Assembly: GCA_035627615.1 (NCBI GenBank)
Contig: DASPLL010000025.1
Coordinates: forward strand, 104,398-168,397
Source: BRH-c25 sp035627615
GTDB lineage: Bacteria > Bacillota > Clostridia > Lutisporales > Lutisporaceae
DNA: 64,000 nt
Reading direction: 5' to 3'
How positions within the stretch are numbered: position 1 is the stretch's first letter; each line of letters opens with the position of its first letter. A program made the position numbers and the translations under genes. The notes under the pieces are model-generated. The model did not search any database, was not told where the DNA came from, and saw nothing but the letters and a program-made list of their open reading frames with translations. This document shows positions 16,628 to 24,774 of this stretch, in pieces.

Positions 16628-16765
16628 TGGAAAGATACGAGATACGAGATTCGAGATGCGAGGGAAACTTGGGTATTCCTTACGTGTCCTGATAAGGAAT
16701 ACCCGAACTTTCTCGTATCTCGCATCTCGCATCTCGTATCTGTAGAAGATTGCTTCGCAATCTTC
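16624..16765. repeat. Fold-back repeat with heptamer arms, copy 2, plus small hairpin
   Basis: The left arm has heptamers AGATACG, AGATACG, AGATTCG, AGATGCG (16633-16660); the right arm 16711-16741 is their complement, with TTGGGTATTCCTTA and TAAGGAATACCCGAA pairing within. The result is an almost continuous hairpin of 109 bases. It is followed by a perfect hairpin GAAGATTGC-TTC-GCAATCTTC at 16745-16765. The element sits inside the operon between permease and adaptor genes, so it must be transcribed and could reduce readthrough or stabilise message. Confidence 0.85.
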
Positions 16766-16785
16766 ATAATATAGGAGGTCAAATC

Positions 16786-18024
16786 ATGAAAAAGAAAAGG
16801 ATATGGACTTCAGGCATCGGTATCGTCCTGGTAGCTTCTCTGGTATTGGTGGTTTTTTCAAATCAGGGAGCAGAAGTAGCTGTAACCGGTGTGAAAAAGG
16901 GGGATATAAAAAAATATGTGGAGGATATAGGGACTGTCAAGTGCAAAGAGCTTAAGACCGTTAGTATTGAAGGTAGCGGATTGATACAGAATGTACCTGT
17001 GGAAGTAGGACAGCAGGTGAGGCAGGGAGACCTGCTCTTAAGCATGGAAAAAACGGAGCTTGAAATACAGCTCAGGAATATGGACGAGAAAATAAAGGAA
17101 ATTGAAGCGAGCCTTGAGGGAAGCGAAATAAAAAATTATGCCACAACGGTCGAAAAGGCAAGAATTGCTGTTCAGCAAGCGGAGGATGCATATGAGCTGG
17201 CTCTGGATGACTATGATGATGCGAAGGTCCTTGCTGAAGCAGGAGCGGTAAGCAGTGAGGAGCTCAAACAAAAGGAAGCTGTATTGAAAAATGCGCAGGC
17301 TCTTATGGATACTGCCAAAATTGACCTGCAGCAGATTGAAGCCAATACTCCCGACAGTGTCAAGGCTGTATATAAGGCACAGCTTGAGCAGGTAGTGCTG
17401 AGCAGGGAAAGCATATTGCACAGCCTGGAAAAGCAGGAGGTGAAAGCTCCTATAGACGGTGTTGTGCTGGAAAGAAATGTAGAGGCCAATACGGTAGGGA
17501 TACCCGGAACTGTTGCATTCACAATAGGAAATGTGGACAGCATGGAGATCGAAGCCTATATCCTTGCGGATGATGCCGCAGATATCAGGCTTGGGAACGA
17601 GGTTGAGATAATTGAAAGGTCTGAGAAAAAGCAGGTTTTTGAAGGCAAGGCGGTAAAAATAGCGCCCAGCGCCGTGGAGGTAACCTCCTCCCTTGGAGTC
17701 AACCAGAAAAAGGTCAAAGTCACCATTGAGCCTCTGAAGCTTCTGGATCAATTGAAACACGGCTATGAAACGGATGTAAGGATAATAACCGAAAGGAAGA
17801 ACGGTGTTGCAGTAGTACCTCTAAGCTCTGTGTTTGATTACAAGGATAATAACTGTGTATTTGTCGTGGTTGACGGAAAAGCGGTGCTGAGGGCTGTAGA
17901 GAAAGGTATAGAGGACGAAGAGTCTGTAGAGATCATTGACGGTCTGAAGGAGGGGGAACTGGTCCTGTCCGAGCCGGACATAAGCATTAAGGAAGGCATG
18001 AAGATAAAGCTGATTACAGAATGA
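16786..18024 (+). CDS. HlyD/MacA-type efflux adaptor
   Basis: The 412-residue protein has an N-terminal membrane anchor (residues 6-26), a lipoyl-like half near residue 65 (GLIQNVPVEVGQQVRQGDLL), a coiled-coil hairpin of about 130 residues rich in Glu, Lys and Ala, the second lipoyl half (VKAPIDGVVLER) and beta-barrel and membrane-proximal domains. AGGAGG lies eight bases before the ATG. With no outer membrane expected, it likely extends the FtsX permease across the wall space. Confidence 0.9.
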   Translation: MKKKRIWTSGIGIVLVASLVLVVFSNQGAEVAVTGVKKGDIKKYVEDIGTVKCKELKTVSIEGSGLIQNVPVEVGQQVRQGDLLLSMEKTELEIQLRNMDEKIKEIEASLEGSEIKNYATTVEKARIAVQQAEDAYELALDDYDDAKVLAEAGAVSSEELKQKEAVLKNAQALMDTAKIDLQQIEANTPDSVKAVYKAQLEQVVLSRESILHSLEKQEVKAPIDGVVLERNVEANTVGIPGTVAFTIGNVDSMEIEAYILADDAADIRLGNEVEIIERSEKKQVFEGKAVKIAPSAVEVTSSLGVNQKKVKVTIEPLKLLDQLKHGYETDVRIITERKNGVAVVPLSSVFDYKDNNCVFVVVDGKAVLRAVEKGIEDEESVEIIDGLKEGELVLSEPDISIKEGMKIKLITE

Positions 18025-18094
18025 TAAAAGAATGCTATAATAGGCCTGGTAATGCAGGCTTGAATAGAAATTAAAAGAGGGAGATGCAGTACAA

Positions 18095-18715
18095 ATGTAC
18101 GATACCTTTGAAAATCTGCCGGAAAGTAAGAAGGAACATATTATACAGGTATGTATCGAGGAATTTGCCAAGAATGGTTATAAAAATACTTCTACAAATA
18201 CTATTGTAAAGAGGCTGGGTATATCAAAAGGCGTATTGTTTTTATATTTCAAGAGTAAGAAGAATTTATTCATATATATTGTTGACTATCTCACAGAGTG
18301 TCTTACAAATGATTTTTTTAAACGTTACTCAGATTCAAAGCAGATAGAGTTTATAGATATTTTTGACCAAATGGGCGATTTCTATAATGTACTTTTACAG
18401 GATAATCCATATGTTATAGTATTTATACTGGAAGCGGTTCTGAATACCCCGTCGGAACTCAGGGAAGAAATCCTATCCAAGCATGACCTTGCTCATGAAC
18501 GGTTACTGGAAAAAATGAAAATGAATAACCTGCGGAAGGACATTGATACACAGCTGGTCTTGGATTTGATGCATATGGCATCCTACCATATCGGACAGAA
18601 GATGCTCAAGGAGTACGGCGGTGAGATGGATTTTTTTAAAAAAAACACTGATGAATATATTAAATTATTTAATCAATATGTAGATATAATAAAATATGGT
18701 GTATATAGAAGATAG
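18095..18715 (+). CDS. TetR/AcrR-family repressor of the export operon
   Basis: The 206-residue protein has an N-terminal HTH: IIQVCIEEFAKNGYKNTSTN, then IVKRLGISKGVLFLYFKSKK, with FYFKSK-type ending typical of TetR proteins. The C-terminal ligand domain is not specific. It follows the adaptor gene by 70 bases in the same direction. The two AATGACCANNTGGTCATT palindromes at the operon promoter are its likely binding sites, giving negative autoregulation and induction by an exported compound. That link is inference from context. Confidence 0.9.
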   Translation: MYDTFENLPESKKEHIIQVCIEEFAKNGYKNTSTNTIVKRLGISKGVLFLYFKSKKNLFIYIVDYLTECLTNDFFKRYSDSKQIEFIDIFDQMGDFYNVLLQDNPYVIVFILEAVLNTPSELREEILSKHDLAHERLLEKMKMNNLRKDIDTQLVLDLMHMASYHIGQKMLKEYGGEMDFFKKNTDEYIKLFNQYVDIIKYGVYRR

Positions 18716-18745
18716 AAAAGATGCGACCGCATCTTTTCTTATTTC
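18714..18745. terminator. Bidirectional terminator after tetR-type gene
   Basis: AGAAAAGATGCG and CGCATCTTTTCT (18714-18739) form a stem with a very tight loop, with A-rich and T-rich flanks on opposite strands. It serves the convergent TetR and lipoprotein genes, whose ends it overlaps. Confidence 0.7.
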
Positions 18746-19113
18746 ACTTTTTCTATTTTAGTAATATTCAATTGACCGTCTTCATTCGATTCATACGAGA
18801 ATCTGACCAGATCCCCATCCTTGATACCTTCCAGCTGGTCAAGCACATCTGTTACCCTGAAGGCTAAAGTATCTTCGGGATTTATCTCAATTTCAACCGA
18901 GTTATTATCAATTCTGCCGTTCAATATGCCCTCTGCGTCAACTGCTTTTGCGGCAATTTTAGCGGCCGGTTCAGTGACGGTGGGAGCAATCTGAAGAACA
19001 GGCGGAGTTGGTTCGGGAGCAATTGCTTCAGGCTGCATGGAGGCTGTTGCGCATCCGGAAAGTACTGCAACAAGCACAGTTAATACTATTGTGATTATAA
19101 ACATTTGTCCCAT
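18739..19113 (-). CDS. Small hypothetical lipoprotein
   Basis: The 124-residue protein has a signal peptide with lipobox VLSGC (Cys21) and a Pro/Ala/Glu-rich linker, then a compact domain of about 70 residues ending DGQLNITKIEKVK. That last part looks like a small beta-barrel of the type that binds cations or nucleic acid, but I cannot assign a family. The ATG at 19113 is favoured by AGAGGTG six bases upstream. It stands alone on the minus strand. Confidence 0.7.
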   Translation of the reverse strand: MGQMFIITIVLTVLVAVLSGCATASMQPEAIAPEPTPPVLQIAPTVTEPAAKIAAKAVDAEGILNGRIDNNSVEIEINPEDTLAFRVTDVLDQLEGIKDGDLVRFSYESNEDGQLNITKIEKVK

Positions 19114-19190
19114 ACAGTTCACCTCTTTATATGGATTTATATATAAGACGACGGATACAATTTGAAAGTTCCAAAGAATTCTGAAATCAT

Positions 19191-20003
19191 TTAACCTAAG
19201 GCAACATCCAATACCATCATGACTGCAAAGCCCAACATCGCCCCGATTGTTGCGATATCTGTCTTTCTATCCAGCTGAGCTTCCGGTATCAGCTCTTCTA
19301 TGACAACATAAATCATTGCCCCTGCCGCGAAGGACAAGGCATAGGGGAGTATAGGCTTCATTATGATAACAGCCATGGCGCCAAGTACTCCGGCTACAGG
19401 CTCTACAAGCCCGGAAGCCTGCCCGTAAATAAAGCTCTTAAGCCTTGTGAAGCCCTCTCTGCGTAAAGGAATAGAAACTGCAGCTCCTTCGGGGAAATTT
19501 TGAATTCCTATACCAATTGCCAGAGCCAGCGCGCCCGGCAAGGCTGCCGACTGCAGCCCGGCGGCTGCGGCTCCGAAGGCTACTCCTACCGCAAGACCTT
19601 CAGGAATATTGTGGAGAGTTATTGCCAGTACCAGCAGCACACTTCTCTGCCAGCCTGTCCTGATGCCTTCGGCTTCATTATCTGAATGCCCTATATGAAG
19701 ATGCGGTAAAAGCTTGTCTACCAGCAGCAGAAAAGCTCCTCCCCCCAGGAAGCCCGCAACAGCGGGTATCCAGGAAGCCATACCGGAAGCCTCCGCCATT
19801 TCTATAGCTGGGGCAAGCAGCGACCAGAAGCTTGCCGCTATCATGACTCCTGCGGCAAAGCCGAGCATACCATTTAGCACTATCTTGTTGATCGACTTGA
19901 AAACAAATACCAGTGCAGCCCCCAATGCAGTTACAATCCAGGTGAAGAGAGTTGCGCATAAAGCCTGCATAACAGGGCTTATATTTATAAACCATTCAGC
20001 CAT
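19191..20003 (-). CDS. ZIP-family divalent metal transporter
   Basis: The 270-residue membrane protein has about eight segments. The metal-binding helices show HNIPEGLAVGVAFG and NFPEGAAVSIPL, the signature of the ZIP family (ZupT-like). The His-containing loop LPHLHIGHSDNE between early segments is a typical variable metal-rich loop. It probably imports zinc or another divalent metal. It is divergent from the alpha-glucosidase gene; GGAGG precedes the ATG. Confidence 0.92.
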   Translation of the reverse strand: MAEWFINISPVMQALCATLFTWIVTALGAALVFVFKSINKIVLNGMLGFAAGVMIAASFWSLLAPAIEMAEASGMASWIPAVAGFLGGGAFLLLVDKLLPHLHIGHSDNEAEGIRTGWQRSVLLVLAITLHNIPEGLAVGVAFGAAAAGLQSAALPGALALAIGIGIQNFPEGAAVSIPLRREGFTRLKSFIYGQASGLVEPVAGVLGAMAVIIMKPILPYALSFAAGAMIYVVIEELIPEAQLDRKTDIATIGAMLGFAVMMVLDVALG

Positions 20004-20192
20004 GACATATAATCCTCCTCCTATAATCGATAATATTAATTATATAGTAACAATTATTAAACATGTTCGTCTATACAAATTTATGATGTTATGTATTTTT
20101 TTGCTATAATGATATTAGGATTGCTCTTAAAATTAAGAAAGATACGGCTATAAGACTGAAAAAGCACGTAATTGGCAGGAGGGGGTATGCTA

Positions 20193-21848
20193 ATGGAAAG
20201 AAAATGGTGGAAAGAAGCTGTAGTATATCAGGTCTATCTCCGGAGCTTTTACGACTCCAACGGGGATGGCATAGGGGATCTGAAAGGATTGATTTCAAAG
20301 CTCGATTATATCAAGGCTCTAGGGGTGGATGTTATTTGGCTCAATCCGGTTTACAAGTCGCCTAATGATGATAATGGCTATGATATCTCCAATTATTATG
20401 ATATCATGGATGAATTCGGGACCCTTGCCGACTGGGAGGAGCTATTGAAGGAGATGCATAGCAGAGGACTCAGGCTTATTATGGATCTGGTGGTGAATCA
20501 TACCTCCGATGAACACCCATGGTTTGTTGAATCCAGGATTTCAAAGGACAGTAAAAAGAGGGATTACTACATATGGAAGGAAGCAAAGGACGGCAGGGAA
20601 CCGAATAACTGGGCGTCCATATTTCAAGGTTCGGCCTGGGAATGGGATAAGGATTCATGTGAATACTACCTGCACTTGTTTTCCAAAAAGCAGCCGGATT
20701 TGAACTGGAAGAATCCTGAAGTCCGTCAGGAGATATATGCCATGATGAAATGGTGGCTGGATAAAGGAATTGATGGTTTCAGAATGGATGTTATCAATGC
20801 AATTGCCAAGGCGGAGTCTCTTCCTGATGCACCTGAGCCGGAAGGAAATGACAGGCCTTATATAAACGCTCTGGACCTTTATTTCAATCAACCTGGGGTT
20901 CATGAGCTTATCCAGGAGATGAACAGGGAGGTCCTATGCAAATATGACATCATGACTGTCGGAGAAACAGGCCATGTTACACCGGAAGAGGGACTGCTCT
21001 ATGTGGATGAGAGCAGAAATGAGCTGTATATGATATTCCAGTTCCAGCTGCAGGAGATAGGTGAATGGGACTTGGTTGAATTTAAAAGGATACAGAAGAA
21101 CTGGTACAAGACTCTGGAGGGTAAAGGGTGGAACAGCCTTTACCTGAATAACCATGATCAGCCGAGACAGGTGTCTCACTTCGGGGATGACGGGAAATAC
21201 AGGAAGGAATCTGCAAAGCTGCTGGCCACACTGCTGCATACCATGCAAGGGACACCCTATATATACCAGGGAGAGGAAATCGGCATGACAAATGTAGCCT
21301 TTCCGTCCATCGAGTATTATAATGATATTGATACGGTGAATAAATATAATGAGATGGTCAGAAGCGGTAAGGACCCCAGTGAGGTATTGAAGCTGCTCCA
21401 GCCTTTAAGCCGTGACAATGCAAGAACTCCAATGCAATGGAGCAGCAAGTGGAATGCAGGTTTTACCACGGGAAAGCCCTGGCTGGAGGTGAACTCTAAT
21501 TATAGGGAGATAAACGTGGAACAAGCCCAGGAAGATAAGGACTCCATCCTTCATTATTATATGAAACTAACCAGGCTGAGAAAAGAAAACCTGACTATGG
21601 TATACGGGAATTTTGTACCCATATTGGAGGAAGACAGTAAAATATACTCCTACCTAAGGTGCCTGGATAATGACAGGCTGCTTGTGATATTGAATTTCAG
21701 CAGTGAAACTGTAATGTTTGAACTGCCTGAAAAAATACACTATCATGATAAAGAGCTGCTTATCTCAAATTATGACGTTGATATGATGCAAGAGTTAAAG
21801 GGTATAAAGCTGAGGGCATATGAGGCAGGAGTGTACCGTCTTAAATAA
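20193..21848 (+). CDS. GH13 alpha-glucosidase, oligo-1,6-glucosidase type
   Basis: The 551-residue enzyme starts MERKWWKEAVVYQVYLRSF, standard for GH13 oligo-1,6-glucosidases. The DSNGDGIGDL loop binds calcium. Catalytic residues are the nucleophile Asp199 (GFRMDVIN), acid/base Glu258 (VGETGH) and Asp322 (NNHDQPR). No signal peptide is present, so it acts in the cytoplasm on imported oligosaccharides. AGGAGGG lies nine bases before the ATG at 20193; the ATG at 20187 is too close. Trehalose-6-phosphate hydrolases share these motifs and are the main alternative. Confidence 0.92.
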   Translation: MERKWWKEAVVYQVYLRSFYDSNGDGIGDLKGLISKLDYIKALGVDVIWLNPVYKSPNDDNGYDISNYYDIMDEFGTLADWEELLKEMHSRGLRLIMDLVVNHTSDEHPWFVESRISKDSKKRDYYIWKEAKDGREPNNWASIFQGSAWEWDKDSCEYYLHLFSKKQPDLNWKNPEVRQEIYAMMKWWLDKGIDGFRMDVINAIAKAESLPDAPEPEGNDRPYINALDLYFNQPGVHELIQEMNREVLCKYDIMTVGETGHVTPEEGLLYVDESRNELYMIFQFQLQEIGEWDLVEFKRIQKNWYKTLEGKGWNSLYLNNHDQPRQVSHFGDDGKYRKESAKLLATLLHTMQGTPYIYQGEEIGMTNVAFPSIEYYNDIDTVNKYNEMVRSGKDPSEVLKLLQPLSRDNARTPMQWSSKWNAGFTTGKPWLEVNSNYREINVEQAQEDKDSILHYYMKLTRLRKENLTMVYGNFVPILEEDSKIYSYLRCLDNDRLLVILNFSSETVMFELPEKIHYHDKELLISNYDVDMMQELKGIKLRAYEAGVYRLK

Positions 21849-21891
21849 GGTAACTCACGCATTATACAAAGACAAGAAGGAGAATTATCCG

Positions 21892-22740
21892 ATGAAAAAT
21901 ATATATATATTTGTAATAATGCTACTGGGTATAGTAGTTATTGCGTATCTGGCCTACAGATCCCAAGGCCTCAAGAGAATGTTTGAAGCAGAGATACCAA
22001 AAGTACTGTTAAGTGCTTCCGGGGTAAAAGGTGATATTCTGACGGAAGCGGATATAAAGCACTTACCTGAGCCGGTCCGTAAATACCTTGCATATACAGG
22101 GGCAATAGGAAAAGAGAAGATTAAAAATTTCAAGGTCGTATTTGAAGGAGAGTTCAAAACCGGCCCGGATAAAGCCTGGACAAGGATGAAGGCTGAACAG
22201 TACAGTAGAGTGGAAGATATTACACGGTTATATTATATGAATATGAAAATGGCTGGTCTTCCGATTATTGGCTTACATAAATACTCAGATGAAAAGGCCA
22301 TAATGCTGATAAAGCTTGCCGGACTCCTTACCGTTGGCTACGGTAAGGGTGAGGAGATGAATCAGGGCGAGACTGTTACAGTGTTCAATGACATGTGCAT
22401 GTTTGCACCTGCCAGCCTTATAGATGAGAGGATACAATGGGAATCCGTCGATCCGCTGACGGTAAAAGCCACATTTAATAATAACGGCATCAAAGTATCG
22501 GCACTGCTTTATTTCAACGATAAAGGAGAGCTGGTAAACTTCGTTTCAGATGACAGATATTACTCACCAACGGGAAAAACCTATCAGAAAATAAGGTGGT
22601 CAACACCTGCTAAAGAATACAGGAATTATAACGGGATCAGGATATCCTCCGGCGGAGAAGCCGTATGGGCCTTCCCGGAAGGGGATTACTGCTATGCAAG
22701 GGTTGATGTCAAGGAAATCTGCTATAATATAGAGGAATAA
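21892..22740 (+). CDS. DUF6544-like membrane-anchored protein
   Basis: The 282-residue protein has an N-terminal membrane anchor (IFVIMLLGIVVIAYLAY) and then a domain that opens LPEPVRKYLAYTGAIGKEKI, a pattern I associate with the DUF6544/DUF6920 group. The rest alternates strand-like segments (FKVVFEGEFKT, VKATFNNNGIKVSALLYF) as in a lipid- or lipoprotein-binding beta fold. The function is unknown. AAGGAG precedes the ATG. It follows the alpha-glucosidase by 43 bases and may be co-transcribed. Confidence 0.65.
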   Translation: MKNIYIFVIMLLGIVVIAYLAYRSQGLKRMFEAEIPKVLLSASGVKGDILTEADIKHLPEPVRKYLAYTGAIGKEKIKNFKVVFEGEFKTGPDKAWTRMKAEQYSRVEDITRLYYMNMKMAGLPIIGLHKYSDEKAIMLIKLAGLLTVGYGKGEEMNQGETVTVFNDMCMFAPASLIDERIQWESVDPLTVKATFNNNGIKVSALLYFNDKGELVNFVSDDRYYSPTGKTYQKIRWSTPAKEYRNYNGIRISSGGEAVWAFPEGDYCYARVDVKEICYNIEE

Positions 22741-22779
22741 TCAGCTATTTATTTTAAGAATACTATAGGGGGGTAAAAA

Positions 22780-23328
22780 ATGTTAGGTTCAAAGATTAGA
22801 GAGCTGCGCCAGCAAAATGAGATGACTTTGAACGAGCTGGCTGAGAAAACGCAATTTACAGCAAGTTATCTTTCCCAAATCGAAAGAGAATTAGTGGATC
22901 CCTCTTTATCCTCCCTGAGGAAGATCTCGAATGTGTTTGGTGTTCCGGTACATTATTTTCTGGCGGATGAGACTCAAGACCATGTACTGATTAAAGCCGG
23001 CCAAAGAAAGAAATTGGATCTTCCTAACAGCAGTATCATATATGAGTTTATAACACCTATTGCTGATAAATCATCAAAAACCAGGATGGATATCATCTAT
23101 TTTGAGCTGGAGCCTGAAAGCTGGAGCAGTGAGGAAGCATTGATTCATAATGCCGATGAATGTGTCCTGGTATTGAAAGGAACAATTGAGGCGGTTGTCG
23201 GGAATAGTAAATATGTTCTGAACGAAGGAGACAGTCTATATATAAGAGAAAACTCATACCACAGGTTTTATAATCCCGGCAAGGAAAAGGCAACGGGTAC
23301 AAGCACCATATGCCCTGCACTGTATTAG
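22780..23328 (+). CDS. XRE-family regulator with C-terminal cupin
   Basis: The 182-residue protein has an HTH at residues 3-60 (LNELAEKTQFTASYLSQIER) and a cupin_2 domain at about 110-178 (ECVLVLKGTIEAVVGNSKY, then GDSLYIRENSYHRFYNPG). Regulators of this type often control neighbouring catabolic or transport genes and bind a small ligand in the cupin. The dipeptide epimerase operon starts 347 bases downstream on the same strand and is the likely target. The stop codon overlaps the first bases of the 104-base repeat element. Confidence 0.9.
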   Translation: MLGSKIRELRQQNEMTLNELAEKTQFTASYLSQIERELVDPSLSSLRKISNVFGVPVHYFLADETQDHVLIKAGQRKKLDLPNSSIIYEFITPIADKSSKTRMDIIYFELEPESWSSEEALIHNADECVLVLKGTIEAVVGNSKYVLNEGDSLYIRENSYHRFYNPGKEKATGTSTICPALY

Positions 23329-23430
23329 TGCCTCGTAACGTATATCCCCTCTTGAGCATGCGAGGCACTGAATCAAGGTTGCGATTATTAACACTATGAA
23401 AGACAAGAATGTTGTTGTGTTAATAATCAC
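23327..23430 (-). repeat. 104-base two-hairpin element, copy B
   Basis: This is the reverse complement of copy A at 11198-11301. It has the same length, the same arms AGTGCCTCG/CGAGGCACT and GTGATTATTAACAC-type stem, and about 13 base differences by hand with no gap. Most differences fall in the loops; one arm base changes to G. The first two bases are part of the TAG stop of the XRE-cupin gene. Confidence 0.85.
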
Positions 23431-23462
23431 TAACACTTGGGACTGGATTTAATAGTATGGAG

Positions 23463-23519
23463 CTGTTCCGGTGAGTATTTGACTGAATCATACAAGTACG
23501 CACTGGAACAGTCTTTTTA
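23463..23519 (+). terminator. Terminator after XRE-cupin gene
   Basis: CTGTTCCGGTG (23463-23473) and CACTGGAACAG (23501-23511) form an 11-base stem with one G-T pair, followed by TCTTTTTATTT. It ends transcription before the epimerase promoter. Confidence 0.8.
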
Positions 23520-23568
23520 TTTCTCTTTAACAAATAGTTAAAAAATCAGTTATTTATTAATAAGCATA

Positions 23569-23597
23569 TTGACAGTGCAAAAATACATAACTATAAT
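23569..23597 (+). promoter_or_regulatory. Consensus sigma-A promoter of epimerase operon
   Basis: TTGACA and TATAAT are separated by exactly 17 bases, a full consensus match. The 5' leader to the ATG is about 70 bases and very AT-rich. Confidence 0.8.
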
Positions 23598-23636
23598 ATT
23601 TAATAATAAATGTAATATTTAAAAAATACTTAAAAT

Positions 23637-23656
23637 AAATATGAATATACATATTT
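23637..23656 (+). promoter_or_regulatory. Palindrome in epimerase operon leader
   Basis: AAATATGAATATACATATTT has 7-base perfect arms and lies about 35 bases after the likely start of transcription, just before AAGGAGG. It could be the operator of the XRE-cupin regulator. AT-richness makes a chance palindrome possible. Confidence 0.35.
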
Positions 23657-23675
23657 GTTCTAAGGAGGTCAGATA

Positions 23676-24743
23676 ATGAAAATCACCGGTATAAAGGTTG
23701 AAAAACTCCAGCTAAAGCTGCATAAGTCCTTCAAAGTATCATTAGGAGTGATTGAGCAGTATGATACGGTCATTGTAAAGATTATTACCGATGAAGGAGT
23801 AAGCGGGGTCGGGGAGAGCTCTCCTATTGAGTTTGTAACAGGCGAAAGTGTTGATACGGTTATTTTTGTCATAAAGGCCATGGCTGGGAGCTTAATAGGT
23901 ATGGACCCTCTGGATATTGAGACTATCCACCATGTTATGGACAGATACATAACAAACAATACAGCTGCAAAAGCCGGTATAGACATAGCTTTATTCGATA
24001 TCAGGGGAAAGGTCATGAACGCACCGCTCTATAAGGTTTTAGGCGGTTTTTCAGATCAAGTGGAAACGGATGTAACATTATCAATAGCTGAACCGGAGGA
24101 AATGGCTCAAGCAGCAAAGGAAAAAGCAGACAGCGGCTTTAAAATACTCAAAATAAAAGCCGGTATTAACCCGGAAAAGGATATAGAAGCAATCAGACTA
24201 ATAAGGGAAGCAGTAGGAAGCAGTATCAGGCTTAGAATGGACGCAAACCAGGGGTGGACAATATCAGATGCAGTTATGGTCATGAAGGCTGTCGAGAAAT
24301 TTGGCGTACAAGCTGTAGAACAGCCCAGGCCATACTGGGACATAGATGGAATTGCCCATATAAGAAGTAAGGTCAATACTAAGGTGATGGTGGATGAAAG
24401 TGTCTTCTCACCTGTTGACGCTATAAAAGTGGTAAAGAAGGAAGCTGCAGATATCATCAATATCAAGCTTATGAAATCAGGTGGAATATATAAGGCTGAA
24501 CAGATAAATGCAATTGCCCAGGCTGCCGGCCTGACATGCATGGTGGGATGTATGCTGGAAAGCAGGATAGGCATAGCCGCAGGTGCCCATTTTGTAGCTT
24601 CCAAGAAGAATATACCGGATGCAGACCTGGATGGCTTTATGTTTTGCCAGGAATGTGAAGGAATCAGCGGAGGGTTTCATATAGAGGGTGGAACTATGAA
24701 GCTTTCTGATAAACCTGGTATTGGGGTAGATGTGAACATGTAA
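23676..24743 (+). CDS. Dipeptide (L-Ala-D/L-Glu type) epimerase
   Basis: This 355-residue enolase-superfamily enzyme has a capping domain (residues 1-125) and barrel. KIK at 159-161 gives the first catalytic Lys, metal ligands are Asp189 (MDANQGW), Glu215 (VEQP) and Asp240 (VDES), and the second Lys is Lys264 (IKLMKSGG). The C-terminal MVGCMLESRIGIAA is typical of dipeptide epimerases. It acts in the cytoplasm on dipeptides, for example from murein or protein breakdown. AAGGAGG precedes the ATG. It leads an operon with a DUF819 permease and a CocE-type hydrolase. Confidence 0.9.
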   Translation: MKITGIKVEKLQLKLHKSFKVSLGVIEQYDTVIVKIITDEGVSGVGESSPIEFVTGESVDTVIFVIKAMAGSLIGMDPLDIETIHHVMDRYITNNTAAKAGIDIALFDIRGKVMNAPLYKVLGGFSDQVETDVTLSIAEPEEMAQAAKEKADSGFKILKIKAGINPEKDIEAIRLIREAVGSSIRLRMDANQGWTISDAVMVMKAVEKFGVQAVEQPRPYWDIDGIAHIRSKVNTKVMVDESVFSPVDAIKVVKKEAADIINIKLMKSGGIYKAEQINAIAQAAGLTCMVGCMLESRIGIAAGAHFVASKKNIPDADLDGFMFCQECEGISGGFHIEGGTMKLSDKPGIGVDVNM

Positions 24744-24774
24744 GAAAATTTTTAATTGAATGGAGGAGTTTATT

